64,000 nucleotides of DNA from Streptomyces sp. NBC_00576 (GCF_036345175.1 NZ_CP107780.1:10855010-10919009); one strand, 5' to 3'. Shown: positions 27,078 through 35,872, counted from the first letter of the stretch. The notes: generated by a model from the letters alone, not told the origin. Program-made: numbers and translations.

Positions 27078-27865
27078 CCGTCAAACGCCACCGTGGCCTG
27101 ACTGAGCAGGCCGCCGACGCGGCCATCGAGGCATCCTGCAAGGCGCTGCGACTGCCCACGATCCGGGGCCAGTTCGCCGACATCGCCGAAGACGCGGCCA
27201 AGGGCCAGATGACCTACCGCGGGTTCCTCGCGGAACTGCTGCTGGCCGAGTGCGACGACCGGGCCCGCCGACGTTCTGAGCGCCGGATCAAGGCCGCCTC
27301 TTTTCCCCGGGAAAAGTCTCTGCGGCAATTTGATTTCGACGCCAACCCGAACATCGACCCGGCCGTCATCCACACCCTCGCATCCTGCGAATGGGTGAAA
27401 AAGGGCCTGCCGCTCTGCCTCATAGGAGACTCCGGCACCGGGAAGTCCCATCTGCTGATCGCGCTCGGAACCGAGGCCGCGATGGCCGGCTAACGGGTGA
27501 AGTACGTCCTGGCCACCAAGCTGGTCAACGAGCTGGTCGAGGCCGCCGACGAGAAGGTCCTGACCAAGACGATCGCCCGCTACGGACGCGTCGATCTCCT
27601 CGCGATCGACGAACTCGGATACATGGAACTCGACAAGCGGGGCGCCGAGTTGCTGTTCCAAGTTCTCACCGAACGGGAGGAAAAGAACAGCGTCGCCATC
27701 GCCTCCAATGAAAGTTTTGGAGGGTGGACAAAAACGTTTACCGACCCCCGGCTCTGCGCAGCCATTGTCGACCGTCTCACCTTCGGCGGGAACATCATTG
27801 AGACCGGCACCGACTCCTTCCGCCTTGCCCAGACCCGAGCCAGGGCCGAGCAGCACTCCGACTGA
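27074..27865 (+). pseudogene. istB: IS21 helper ATPase IstB, nonsense mutation
   Basis: The frame gives a normal IstB of about 263 residues except for a TAA at 27491-27493. Before it are the N-terminal helices (LPTIRGQFADIAEDAAKGQ) and Walker A (LCLIGDSGTGKSHLLIAL); after it, in the same frame, are Walker B (VDLLAIDELGYMELDK) and SVAIASNESFGGW. Relatives have a tyrosine codon at the stop position (AGYRV), so one base changed TAC or TAT to TAA. IstB loads the IstA transposase on target DNA, so transposition is expected to be abolished. Confidence 0.88.
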
Positions 27866-27962
27866 CGATCACAACGGGCTCTCTTCGACAGGAGCCTGTC
27901 CTGTCAGGCCCAAAGGAAATCATTCGCTGCCCGAGGCTGGCGCTTCTAGCCTGCATCGGGTG

Positions 27963-28454
27963 ATGAAAGCTGATGACGTGTTGTTCGTCCTGGCCTTGTT
28001 GCGGCGGGCGAAGGTGGATGTCTGGGTCGGTGGAGGATGGGGGATCGATGCTCTGCTCGGTGAGCAGACCCGGGACCATCGCGACCTGGACTTGATGCAC
28101 CGGCAAGACCAGGAAGCCGCTGCGTTGGCGGCCCTCTCGGCGGAAGGTTTCGTGGAGAGCCTGGACTGGAGGCCCATCCGATTCGTCGTGACGGCCCCGG
28201 ACGGGCGAGAGATTGACCTTCATCCGCTGGTCTTCTCCGACGACGGCTCAGCGGTGCAGGCGTCACCCGATCCGCAGCGTCCTTTCGTCTATCCCTCAGC
28301 ATGCTTCGTGACGGGGACCGTCCAGGGGACGCCCGTCCCGTGCTTGTCCGCCGAGCAGCAGGTCTACTTCCACCAGGGATACGAACCATCGGAACGCGAT
28401 CGGCACGACATGGCGCAGCTCCGCCGCACCTTCGGGATCGCCACGCACTTTTGA
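27963..28454 (+). CDS. Nucleotidyltransferase-fold protein, lincosamide-nucleotidyltransferase (Lnu/LinA)-like
   Basis: A 163-residue protein beginning MKADDVLFVLALLRRAKVDV. WVGGGWGIDALLGEQTRDHR holds the GGWGxD pattern of Lnu-type minimal nucleotidyltransferases, and DLDLMHRQDQE and GREIDLHPLVF supply further acidic metal ligands. The length matches the LnuA/LinA group, which adenylylates lincosamide antibiotics with ATP. Many Streptomyces have chromosomal relatives without proven drug resistance, so the substrate is uncertain. It sits alone between IS21 and ISL3, so it may have been carried here with mobile elements. A GTG at 27960 is an alternative start. Confidence 0.75.
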   Translation: MKADDVLFVLALLRRAKVDVWVGGGWGIDALLGEQTRDHRDLDLMHRQDQEAAALAALSAEGFVESLDWRPIRFVVTAPDGREIDLHPLVFSDDGSAVQASPDPQRPFVYPSACFVTGTVQGTPVPCLSAEQQVYFHQGYEPSERDRHDMAQLRRTFGIATHF

Positions 28455-28767
28455 CCCAAGTTGTGGGCCGAGGCTCTTTCGAAGACCGATCAAGGAAGGA
28501 GGCCCGAGCAACCCGAGGCGGTGTCAAAACTCGGCTCTGGCAGCGATCACGGGGAGCCGTCACGGCGAGTGATGTTGCCGTTCGATTCGGAGGCGTCGCA
28601 GGGCTGTCGGCCGGGAGCCTGCCGGTACTCGGGGTATCCCGGTGCGGGTGTGCGGTCGGCTCGGCTGCTGGATGTGGCCGCCGGGCCCGCGCCGCGGGTT
28701 GTTCAGCCCAGCGTGGCCATCAGAGCGGTGGCATACGCATCCAGTCGTTTCTCCACAGCCCGCGTCG

Positions 28768-29151
28768 TCAGCTCCGTCTTCCCTCAGCGATGTCACGGTG
28801 CTGGCTGCTCTCGCTGTCCAACTCGACGGCGAGGCGCCAGATGTCAGCGCCTGACAAAGCAGCAACGTAGTCCAGCCATGCATTGCCTCTGCCGGTGCCG
28901 GCAGACCTAGGGGCCTTGGGGGCGGTTTCGCGTCGCGTCCGCTCCTCCGCCTCGAATTCCGCAAACTTCAGCAACATTTCGACCGCGAGTGGCGCAATGT
29001 CGGGTCGGCGCAGGAGGTTGCTGGCATACGGCACGAGCTCGGGCCTCATGGTGAGAAACCGCTCGACGGCAATCCGACGTTCTTCGGGGATCTCCGGGAA
29101 CTGATCACAGACGGGTCGGTCGGAAGCCGGCTCTGGACGATCGACGCTCAT
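28768..29151 (-). CDS. Hypothetical protein, passenger inside ISL3 element
   Basis: A 127-residue, mostly helical soluble protein starting MSVDRPEPASDRPVCDQF. The middle part, LVPYASNLLRRPDIAPLAVE followed by MLLKFAEFEAEERTRR, is amphipathic, and the C-terminal WLDYVAALSGADIWRLA looks like a further helix pair. A strong GAGGAGC ribosome site precedes the ATG at 29151. I do not recognise a family and see no catalytic motif. It lies between the outer and inner ISL3 ends and so travels with the transposon. Helical proteins of this size in such places could be antitoxins, immunity proteins or regulators, but nothing in the sequence decides it. Confidence 0.65.
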   Translation of the reverse strand: MSVDRPEPASDRPVCDQFPEIPEERRIAVERFLTMRPELVPYASNLLRRPDIAPLAVEMLLKFAEFEAEERTRRETAPKAPRSAGTGRGNAWLDYVAALSGADIWRLAVELDSESSQHRDIAEGRRS

Positions 29152-29367
29152 TTCGTGCTCCTCACCAACCTTGCCCGATCCGGCACATCGATCTTGTCAT
29201 TGTCCACACCGCTGGCCATCGCCACCAGAGCCGTCATGCTGCCGCTGGCCCCCAACCACCGCCACATTGCGCTCCGCCACCACGAAGGTCCCAATTCAGG
29301 ACGGCCCACGGGGCCAAAAACAAGACACCTGATCTTCACCAATCACCCCAGCACTGGGGGAGGTTGG

Positions 29368-29404
29368 AGATTCTGGCAGTGGTCGCGGGGAGTCGTCACG
29401 GTCG
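29368..29404. repeat. Internal, diverged ISL3 end
   Basis: TTCTGGCAGTGGTCGCGGGG and the following AGTCGTCACGGTCGG resemble the outer 33-bp end with a few transitions. It sits next to the transposase stop, where the normal IS end belongs. Confidence 0.8.
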
Positions 29405-29405
29405 G

Positions 29406-30974
29406 TTACTGAAGCAGGATCAGCTTTCGGAGTAGTTCGAATTCGGCACGCCCGTATAGCTGCCTTTTGATTTTTTTGATGCGATTGACGGCACCTTCCG
29501 TGCCGCCGGAGCTCCAGGACAGGGTGAGGCCGGCGGTGACGGCGTCGAAGTCGCTGTTCATGCTGCGGGCGTAGCCGGTCAGTCCGGGCAGGTCGTCCCG
29601 GACGACGGCGTCGATCCAGTCGGGGAGCAGGGTTCCGAGGTGACAGGTGAGGATCTCGCCGAAGTCGCGGATGTGCTGGTGAGCGGCCTCCAGTTCGGGG
29701 CATCGGGCCAGGATCGACTTGAGGTGCTGATGTTCTTCTTCACTGAGCGTGGTGGGGTGGCGGGTGAGCCAGCCGGTGACCCTCCGGACGCTGGGTGGTG
29801 CGGGCGCCGGGGTGCCGGCCTTGGGCCGGAAGGCCGCGAGGTAGTCGCGGACGGAGGCGTATCCGTCGGGGTAGCCCTGTTCGGTGATCTCGCGGTGCAG
29901 GGCGATGGCGTTCGTGCACCCTTGTGACCATCGGCGTTGCAAGTAGGGCTTGTAGGGATCGAGCTTGCTCGGCCGCAGTGGCATCCCGACGATCATGTCC
30001 TGCCAGCGTGCGGCGTGCGCGTACCTCAACACCGTTTTCCGGCCCCACCCAAGATGCCGGGCGATCGCGCGGAGGCTGTGTCCCTGCGCGATCAGCTCGT
30101 GGACCTGGGCGTGAGCGGCCCGCTTGCGTTCCGCGCGCGGTCCGGTGGGATCCGCCGCCACCGCAGGCTCGGTGCCGTCCGCCGGTATCGGGGCCGGTTC
30201 TTGCAGGCAGGAGCGGTGGGCGCCGACGGTCTTCTCCACGGCCCGGCCGAGGCCCTGCCAGAGGTGGAAGCGGTCGGCGACCTGGACCGCTTCCGGGGCG
30301 CCGAGCCGGGAGCCCTCCGCGTAAGCCCCAGCCCTGTCCCGGCAGATGACCTCCACGCCCGGGTGCGCGGTGAGCCAGTCGGCCAGCGGTCCTGCCTCGC
30401 GGCCCGGGAGCACGTCGATGACTTGGTGCGTCTCACCATCGGTAATCACCGTCGCGTACCGGACACCGCGGCGGGTGGCGAAATCATCGACACCGAGGAC
30501 CCGCGGGGTGTCGTGGAGCGGGTCAGGCATCGCCCGGACGCGGTTCAGCAGCCCCATTCGCCCCGCGGTCAGCCCCAGGGCAGTAGCCATCCTGGACCCG
30601 GCGCGGCCCGCCAAGGCGAGCGCGACTCGGTCCAGGAGCTCGCCGAGCCGGTCAGTGCACCGCGCGTACGGGCTGGTCAGCCCCGATATCTGCTCAGCGA
30701 ATGTGCGCTGGGAGCAAGCCGGATCGACGCACACGAAGCGTCGCACGGACAGTAGGATCCGTACGGCGTGCCCGGCCAGCGGAAGATCCTGCAGCTGTCG
30801 CTCATAGCGGTCGTGCACCCGTGCCGACGCCCGGCCGCAGGACGGACACACGCCTTCACCACTCCGGCCGGCCAGCCGCACCATCAGTCCACTCACCCCG
30901 TGCACTGCGGCGGTGATCAGCACCTCGACGCCCTCGAACAGCACGTCCTGCCAGGAGATCTCGTCGTGGTCCAT
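29406..30974 (-). CDS. ISL3-family transposase
   Basis: About 522 residues, complete. A zinc-finger region (CPSCGRASARVHDRYERQL, CVDPACSQRTFAEQI) is followed by an HTH (MATALGLTAGRMGLLNRV). The DDE domain has D in PRVLGVDDFATRRG and D in EVICRDRAGAYAEG, and after an inserted HTH (SLRAIARHLGWGRKTVLRY) the acidic residue in WSSGGTEGAVNRIK. The ATG at 30974 is chosen because the family starts near SWQDVLFEGVEVLI; upstream ATGs exist in the same frame to 31139, inside the inverted repeat. The intact frame, perfect outer ends and clean duplication suggest a recently active element. Confidence 0.9.
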   Translation of the reverse strand: MDHDEISWQDVLFEGVEVLITAAVHGVSGLMVRLAGRSGEGVCPSCGRASARVHDRYERQLQDLPLAGHAVRILLSVRRFVCVDPACSQRTFAEQISGLTSPYARCTDRLGELLDRVALALAGRAGSRMATALGLTAGRMGLLNRVRAMPDPLHDTPRVLGVDDFATRRGVRYATVITDGETHQVIDVLPGREAGPLADWLTAHPGVEVICRDRAGAYAEGSRLGAPEAVQVADRFHLWQGLGRAVEKTVGAHRSCLQEPAPIPADGTEPAVAADPTGPRAERKRAAHAQVHELIAQGHSLRAIARHLGWGRKTVLRYAHAARWQDMIVGMPLRPSKLDPYKPYLQRRWSQGCTNAIALHREITEQGYPDGYASVRDYLAAFRPKAGTPAPAPPSVRRVTGWLTRHPTTLSEEEHQHLKSILARCPELEAAHQHIRDFGEILTCHLGTLLPDWIDAVVRDDLPGLTGYARSMNSDFDAVTAGLTLSWSSGGTEGAVNRIKKIKRQLYGRAEFELLRKLILLQ

Positions 30975-31187
30975 GTCCTGGGCATCGCCCCGGACGGTAC
31001 GAAACAGCTCGCACTCACCACACCTGATGGAGCGCCACATATGGCGATTCGGGCTGAGGCGCGCCCCGGCGTGCAGTCCGGAATCGAACAGCCCCTTCAC
31101 CGACCGTGACGGCTCCCCGTGATCGCTGCCAGAGCCCAAAACTCACCGACATTATCGAACCCACGGAGCAGGAACCGCTGTCAGAAC

Positions 31188-31412
31188 TCATCGACGCACG
31201 CTGTTCCAAGTCATCGACAAAGCCATCCAGCACCGCCGTCCGACCGCCTCCCGGATCTCCTCCACCGAGCCGACGTCGCGTACATCGGGCCAGGCCCGCG
31301 GATCCATCCGCGCGACCTCCACGAGCGCCATCACCTCCCGTCGGGCCGGGTCGTCCGGCAACTGCGCCATGACCTCCACCGCGAGTTCCTCCACCACCAC
31401 GCCGTACCGCAT
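31188..31412 (-). CDS. Small hypothetical protein, possibly a truncated RelE-type toxin
   Basis: The frame MRYGVVVEELAVEVMAQLPD, ARREVMALVEVARMDPRAW, PDVRDVGSVEEIREAVGRRC gives about 74 residues. The spacing of LPDDPARREVMALV and the following DPRAWP recalls the N-terminal half of small RelE/ParE-like toxins. The expected C-terminal strands are absent, and the tail WMALSMTWNSVRR looks out of frame. An upstream extension of the same frame to 31616 is Pro/Arg-rich and not believable. Low certainty; it may be a fragment. Confidence 0.35.
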   Translation of the reverse strand: MRYGVVVEELAVEVMAQLPDDPARREVMALVEVARMDPRAWPDVRDVGSVEEIREAVGRRCWMALSMTWNSVRR

Positions 31413-31669
31413 CCCGCACACCCCCGTGGTCGATTCGGGCAGCAGCGTACGGAGGAACCGCCGACCGCGTTCCGGCCTGTGGATAAACCCGGATCGGGGA
31501 GGCCCAGGCACCGGACGGCGGCGAGGGGTACATGTACCGCATGGCGCGTGAACGGGTGCGATGGCCGGCTGAGAAACCCAAGGCCCGTCGCCACGGAGAG
31601 AGTGGCACGGCGTCATAGCGGGCCACGGGCGACCGGGATCGAGCAGGCCGACTGGAGGCCGGTGCCCGC

Positions 31670-32680
31670 TCAGTCTGACGTGTGGTTCAAAAGGCCGAGT
31701 CCTAGCTGGCTTGGACTGTGCAGCCGCGTGTTCCGATGCCTGATGGTGGTGATTAGCCCAGCCTCGCGGAGGGTGGTGGCGTGTTCGCTGGCGCTGGATG
31801 CGGCCAGCCCCGTGAAGGCAGCTAGTTCCTTGGTTGAGCAGCCTGGGTGCTCGGCAACGGCGGCAAGCACAGCAGCTCGTGTGTGTCCGAGCAGCGCTGC
31901 GACTGGGGCGGTGACTCGCCTGGGGGCGGCCTTGGGCGTGAAGGAGGTCAACCGGCGCAAGGGCTGGTCGTAACTGGCTGGGTAGGTGACGGCGGGCTGG
32001 GGCTCAGCGTCGTAGTGGATAACAGGGCTTGTCAGCAGCACCGAGGGCATGAGCAGCAGACCTCGGCCTCCCAGGTGCAGGTCGTATTCGTTGTCGTCCC
32101 TCGGCGTGGGTATCTCCAGTATCGGAGCCTTCCAGCGCATATATTGCGGATTGACCTGGCGGAGTAATGACTCCACGCCCCCGTGCAGCATCTGCCGCAT
32201 TCGCACCGACCTATCGGCGACGAAGGCGTCAACTATCTCTGACCAGTAAGGAGCGAGGAGTACCTCGTAGAGGGCGCTGAGGCCATCACAAACCTCCCCA
32301 AGGAAGGCTGAGTCGGTGAGGCGGGGCGTCAGAGGCGGGACTGCGGACGGACTGTGTCGAGGGAGGATCGTAGTCAGCGCCGTGCGAATCTGACTGACCG
32401 GTGTCGCACGTACCTGCTCGACGAGTTCCTCCGGGGCGCCGGCCCTGGGCGCACCAATGAAAGTTGGTGACCAACCCACACGGGGAATGAAGTCCAGGGC
32501 CAGGCGTGCCGTAGGGGACAGTTGCGCGAGCGAGTGTCGACGCCAGCCGCTCAGTCGAGCCAGCTGATTGCGATCTTGCAAGGCTCGTGCAGCCGCCTTC
32601 AGCTCCGCAAGCGGCATCGGCGAATCAGCCACCTTCGTGCGCGCCAAGTCCTCAGCCGTGAAGTGAATACGAAAGACCAC
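31670..32680 (-). CDS. ArsR-type winged-helix regulator (DUF5937 + HTH)
   Basis: About 336 residues. The N-terminal two thirds starts VVFRIHFTAEDLARTKVAD and is the ligand-binding-like region seen in Streptomyces ArsR relatives (LARLSGWRRHSLAQLSPTAR, DLHLGGRGLLLMPSVLL). The C-terminal winged helix is TRAAVLAAVAEHPGCSTKEL, TGLAASSASEHATTLREAGL. It probably represses or activates a nearby gene; the divergent neighbour is the secreted protein at 32926. GTG 32680 follows a GGGGGAG ribosome site, better than the upstream frame start at 32692. No metal-binding cysteines are seen in the HTH. Confidence 0.85.
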   Translation of the reverse strand: MVFRIHFTAEDLARTKVADSPMPLAELKAAARALQDRNQLARLSGWRRHSLAQLSPTARLALDFIPRVGWSPTFIGAPRAGAPEELVEQVRATPVSQIRTALTTILPRHSPSAVPPLTPRLTDSAFLGEVCDGLSALYEVLLAPYWSEIVDAFVADRSVRMRQMLHGGVESLLRQVNPQYMRWKAPILEIPTPRDDNEYDLHLGGRGLLLMPSVLLTSPVIHYDAEPQPAVTYPASYDQPLRRLTSFTPKAAPRRVTAPVAALLGHTRAAVLAAVAEHPGCSTKELAAFTGLAASSASEHATTLREAGLITTIRHRNTRLHSPSQLGLGLLNHTSD

Positions 32681-32925
32681 GGTCTCCCCCAAAGCTGTGA
32701 GGCACAGGCCTGATGATCTTTCCGCTGTGGCGTTGTTCGGTCTAGGCCGAATCAGGTCGCGGCTCCGGCCACCGACAGCTCAATCTGGAGCAGGGGGGAA
32801 GCGGTGGTGCTGGTGGTCCGAGGCCACCAGCACCATGTCCTCCTCGCAATAAGAGCATGCACAGCACCCGGTTGATCCCGGGGCAGCGCCACCACACTCA
32901 ACCACGATGACTACGGGGAACCCAC

Positions 32926-33489
32926 ATGACCATCACCGCAACACGGAAGCGCATCGCCACAGCCCTCGGCGCCACCCTGGCCGTCGGCGCCCTCGCCCTG
33001 AGCGCGTCCCCAGCCTCGGCAGCCAAGTCCGATGGCTACGTCCGCGGCTACGATTCCTACAAGGGCGACTGGAGCGACGAGGGAGAGCTGCAATTTGACG
33101 CCGGCGCGTGGTACGACGACAACAACGCCGTCTGCCTGTGGCAGAAGATCCTCTGGGCTGAGGGCGCGGACGAAACGGACGGCTCGAACTTCGATGCTTC
33201 TGACGTCGACGGCCAGTTCGGCCCGAACACCCGTGGGGCAACGGAGAATCTGCAGGATCACTGGAACCTAGGCGTCGACGGGGTCGTGGGTGGCGGAACC
33301 TTCGGCCGCGCCGACGACGAGCTCAAGGTGACGGGCGGCAGCGAGGCCAGGGGCGAGCAGCTCAACATGACGTACTACGGAGACCTTCACAGCTTCTCCG
33401 TGGTGCGCAACAGCGAGGGGAAGTACTCCTTCAGGGACGGGGACGACATCTGGCGCATCGCCGGCTACGGATACCGGACCTGCAGCTGA
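32926..33489 (+). CDS. Secreted peptidoglycan-binding-like protein
   Basis: A 187-residue protein with a Sec signal peptide: MTITATRKRIATALGATL, then LALSASPASAAKS with an ASA/A cleavage site near residue 33. The mature part contains AVCLWQKILWAEGA and DASDVDGQFGPNTRGATENL, then WNLGVDGVVGGGTFG. This is the layout of a PG_binding_1 domain, where a short helical repeat binds cell-wall glycan or peptide. The C-terminal 50 residues are a small beta region with a lone cysteine. A terminator-like stem-loop follows 14 bp after the stop. It is likely exported, with unknown role. Confidence 0.82.
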   Translation: MTITATRKRIATALGATLAVGALALSASPASAAKSDGYVRGYDSYKGDWSDEGELQFDAGAWYDDNNAVCLWQKILWAEGADETDGSNFDASDVDGQFGPNTRGATENLQDHWNLGVDGVVGGGTFGRADDELKVTGGSEARGEQLNMTYYGDLHSFSVVRNSEGKYSFRDGDDIWRIAGYGYRTCS

Positions 33490-33503
33490 CGCTCGTTCCT
33501 TTA

Positions 33504-33524
33504 CCCCCGTAATCCGCCGGGGGG
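33504..33524 (+). terminator. Stem-loop terminator after the secreted protein
   Basis: CCCCCG at 33504-33509 pairs with CGGGGG at 33518-33523 around an 8-nt loop, close behind the stop of the upstream gene. Confidence 0.5.
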
Positions 33525-33689
33525 CAGGGAGGTTCCGCGCAACCTGCAGCAGGTCATGGGCGCTGACAGCCCCTGGCCGAACTTCAAAAGGACAGACTCC
33601 CAGAGTCCGGCAGTTACAGACTCCGGGAACTGACTGGTGCCCGTATCGGACGTAGCCGGTACGGGCCCTGACGTGTAACTGGTCACCTC

Positions 33690-33903
33690 CCCCAGTGACG
33701 CTTGAGGCGTCCACGGGAGCCAGCACCTCGCCGACCCGCGAGCAGGCGATGGCCCACTCCCGCCATTCCCGCTCGGCCACGGCCAACTCGGCCTGGACGC
33801 GATCGGCCTCTTCCCTCAGCCCGTCCACGCGACGGCGGGCGGCGACCTCGCGCTGTTCCAACAACCCCACGACCGACGGCATCCACGACCTCCTGTGCGA
33901 CAT
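33690..33903 (-). pseudogene. Coiled-coil leader of a Streptomyces hypothetical/transposase-type gene, fragment
   Basis: From an ATG at 33903 the minus frame reads MSHRRSWMPSVVGLLEQRE, VAARRRVDGLREEADRVQAE, then AEREWREWAIACSRVGEVLA. This is a heptad-rich segment I recall from the start of a widespread Streptomyces family often associated with transposase genes. After about 33690 the frame becomes featureless and runs into the antisense of the neighbouring gene. It is therefore probably a 3'-truncated remnant next to the recombinase operon. Confidence 0.4.
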
Positions 33904-34020
33904 CCCGTGAGTTCCTCTGAGCCTCGTTGAGTCCCCGCCCCCGTGGCCAGGGGGTTCTTCCTCCTTCGAGTGCTCTGTGGTCGCGTGACGTAACTTCGGG
34001 ATTCTTGAAGCGTTCTCACC

Positions 34021-35142
34021 GTGTCCGACCGATCCGCAGTCGGGCCGAAGGTGAGGGGGCTCGGGTTGGGGGCGCTGGCAGTTGTACGGGACCTGCGCGA
34101 GCACTGGGCGCCCGCGTCGGCGGAGGAACTAGAGAGATTCGAGACCGACGCGCTGTCCGGGTTTGTCCTCGCACGCGCCTCGGCAGGACTGGCGGACGGC
34201 ACGATCCGCGGGGATGTCGGACACCTGGACCAGATCAGAACCTGGTTCGGCCGACCGCTGTGGGATATGGAGCCGGCCGACGCTGACGCGTACTTCGGGA
34301 AGGTGCTGCGTGGCTCGCCGAGCGGCACCCGGCTGGCCCGGTCCCAGGCGCTGAGCACGTACTTCATGTTCCTGGAGCTGCGGCACAAGGTCGAACTGCA
34401 CCGGATGACCGGCCGGGTCATCGAGTGCCCGATCGACGAGATGAACAAGCCGCGCGGCGCGAAGGACGCCCAACTGCGGATTCCACCGAGCGAGCCGGAG
34501 GTCGGGGCGCTCTTCACCGGCTGGGGCGGTGAGCTGGCCACCTGCCGCAAGTTCGCCCCTACCGCCAGGAACTACACCGCCTCGAAGCTGCTGTCCCAGG
34601 TCGGCCTGCGAGTGAGCGAGGCATGCGGGCTCGACCTGGATGACATCAAGTGGGACCTGGGCCGCTTCGGCAAACTCCACGTCCGCCATGGCAAGGGCGC
34701 CCGCGGATCGGGCCCACGCGAACGGATGGTCCCGCTGATCAACGGCGCCGACCGAACCCTTCGGTGGTTCATCGAGGATGTCTGGGGCCAGTTCGACGAC
34801 GACCACACCCGCCCCGGCACCCCGCTGTTTCCCTCCGAGCGCAAGAACGCCGACGGTTCCTCACGTCGGGTGGGCGACGATGCCCTGCGCAATGGGCTCA
34901 AGGACGCGGCCAAAGTGCACCTGCCCGGGTGGGGCGAGAAGCTGACACCGCACGTCCTGCGACATTTCTGCGCGTCCCAACTCTACGGAAGCGGACTGGA
35001 CTTGCTCGCAATCCAGGAGGTTTTGGGACACTCGTGGATCGCCACCACGATGCGATACATCCACGTCCAGCAGACCCGGGTCGAGGACGCCTGGGTCGCC
35101 GGGATGGAACGGGCCGCGAAGCGGTTGGAAGGACTGGTCTGA
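34021..35142 (+). CDS. Tyrosine recombinase/integrase
   Basis: A 373-residue site-specific recombinase. A SAM-like core-binding domain (LSGFVLARASAGLADGTIRG, DQIRTWFGRPLWDME) precedes the catalytic domain with R in SQVGLRVSEACGLDL, K in VRHGKGARGS, HxxR in LTPHVLRHFCASQL, H/W in EVLGHSWIATT and nucleophile Y in MRYIHVQQTR. All expected residues are visible. It is the first gene of a short operon: its TGA overlaps the ATG of an HTH gene, which overlaps a second, IS-interrupted recombinase-like gene. Paired or triple recombinase operons of this kind form small mobile elements of the recombinase-in-trio type, a comparison I make from gene order only. Confidence 0.9.
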   Translation: MSDRSAVGPKVRGLGLGALAVVRDLREHWAPASAEELERFETDALSGFVLARASAGLADGTIRGDVGHLDQIRTWFGRPLWDMEPADADAYFGKVLRGSPSGTRLARSQALSTYFMFLELRHKVELHRMTGRVIECPIDEMNKPRGAKDAQLRIPPSEPEVGALFTGWGGELATCRKFAPTARNYTASKLLSQVGLRVSEACGLDLDDIKWDLGRFGKLHVRHGKGARGSGPRERMVPLINGADRTLRWFIEDVWGQFDDDHTRPGTPLFPSERKNADGSSRRVGDDALRNGLKDAAKVHLPGWGEKLTPHVLRHFCASQLYGSGLDLLAIQEVLGHSWIATTMRYIHVQQTRVEDAWVAGMERAAKRLEGLV

Positions 35143-35471
35143 TGAGGTGGAACCTGCGGCTGACCGCCGCGAACAAAGGGGTCTGGAAGGCTTCCGAGCT
35201 CCAGCGGAACCTGGCCGAGCACGGCTTGGTGATCTCGGCGGGGAAGATGTCGGGCCTGTGGTCCGGGCAGCCCGTCTCGCTCAAGCTGGAGGACCTGGAC
35301 GTCATCTGCGTCGTCCTCGGCTGCGAGATCAGCGACCTGCTGATCCCCGAGCCGGAAAAGGTCGGCCGCCCGGAGCAGGCGGAGACGGAACGAGCGGCAG
35401 TCGGCGCGGGGACTGCCACACCGGCAGTGATCCCCAAGCGCCGGGATGGCCGATCCCTCCCGCCGGCCTGA
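35142..35471 (+). CDS. XRE/Cro-type helix-turn-helix protein
   Basis: A 109-residue protein. The HTH region is GVWKASELQRNLAEHGLVIS, AGKMSGLWSGQPVSLKLEDL, DVICVVLGCEISDLLIPEP, the pattern of the YozG/Cro-C1 family. The remaining 40 residues are charged and flexible. The start (ATG 35142) overlaps the integrase stop and the 3' end overlaps the next gene, so it is translationally coupled to both recombinases. It probably regulates the operon or acts as a directionality factor. Confidence 0.8.
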   Translation: MRWNLRLTAANKGVWKASELQRNLAEHGLVISAGKMSGLWSGQPVSLKLEDLDVICVVLGCEISDLLIPEPEKVGRPEQAETERAAVGAGTATPAVIPKRRDGRSLPPA

Positions 35472-35821
35472 CGCCGCCACGGTGAGCAAGATCCGCGACA
35501 ACAAGCCTGCGGCCTCCTGCGTGGGCTGCTTCGCCTGGGGGCAGCTGCCCGGCCGGTTCTGCCGGGCCTGCTACACCTACGGCCAGCTCAACCCGCCTGG
35601 CACATGTACTGTCTGCCGTCGCGAGGTTCCCGTCCACGACGGCCGCTGCCGGCTCTGCCGGGCCCAGGCCAGCTGGGCCGTCAAGGCTGCGGGCGTCAAC
35701 GGCGAGGCCGCCGCACTGGCGATCTTCCTACGGCGGGTGAAGCACCAACAGCTCTTCTTCGCGGGCCTGCAGCGGCCTCGCAATGGCGGACCGCCCGTCG
35801 GCAAGCAGGGGCGTCGCGTCC
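35446..35821 (+). pseudogene. Second recombinase-like protein, 5' part (zinc-ribbon region) before IS5 insertion
   Basis: Residues 1 to about 125 contain cysteine pairs typical of a zinc ribbon: CVGCFAWGQLPGRFCRAC, CTVCRREVPVHDGRCRLC. The frame then goes QRPRNGGPPVGKQGRRV and at 35822 enters the left end of an IS5-type element. Joining the two flanks (…CGCGTCC + TAAAACGGGC… or without the TAA) restores one open frame with the downstream part at 37059-38292. So this was one gene of about 545 codons. The zinc ribbon followed by a recombinase core is the third component of the operon. Confidence 0.75.
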
Positions 35822-35872
35822 TTAGACGTCATCTCAATTGGTGGATGACTGTGTAGATAGTCGCTGGCAGAC

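Larger units (their letters stand above)
25280..27873. mobile_element. IS21-family element
   Basis: Holds istA and istB in the usual order with an overlapping start. Putative imperfect ends are TGTGCGCGTGAGTAG at 25280 and, inverted, TGTGATCGTCAGTCG ending at 27873. No target duplication is recognisable, consistent with later deletion on one side. Boundaries are approximate. Confidence 0.6.
28525..31144. mobile_element. Enlarged ISL3-family element with passenger gene and 8-bp target duplication
   Basis: Perfect inverted ends start GGCTCTGGCAGCGATCACGG at 28533 and, inverted, at 31136; identity extends 33 bp. Flanking 8-bp copies CAAAACTC lie at 28525-28532 and 31137-31144. The unit moved as one 2.6-kb piece. 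Inside, right after the transposase stop, is a second, diverged copy of the end (29368-29404). So the ordinary 1.77-kb ISL3 has been extended by about 830 bp that contain a 127-codon gene. Confidence 0.88.

Noticed and set aside
31188..31616. A longer 142-codon version of the small minus-strand gene
   Set aside because: The upstream 68 codons are Pro/Arg/Cys-rich without family character; only the part from 31412 looks protein-like.
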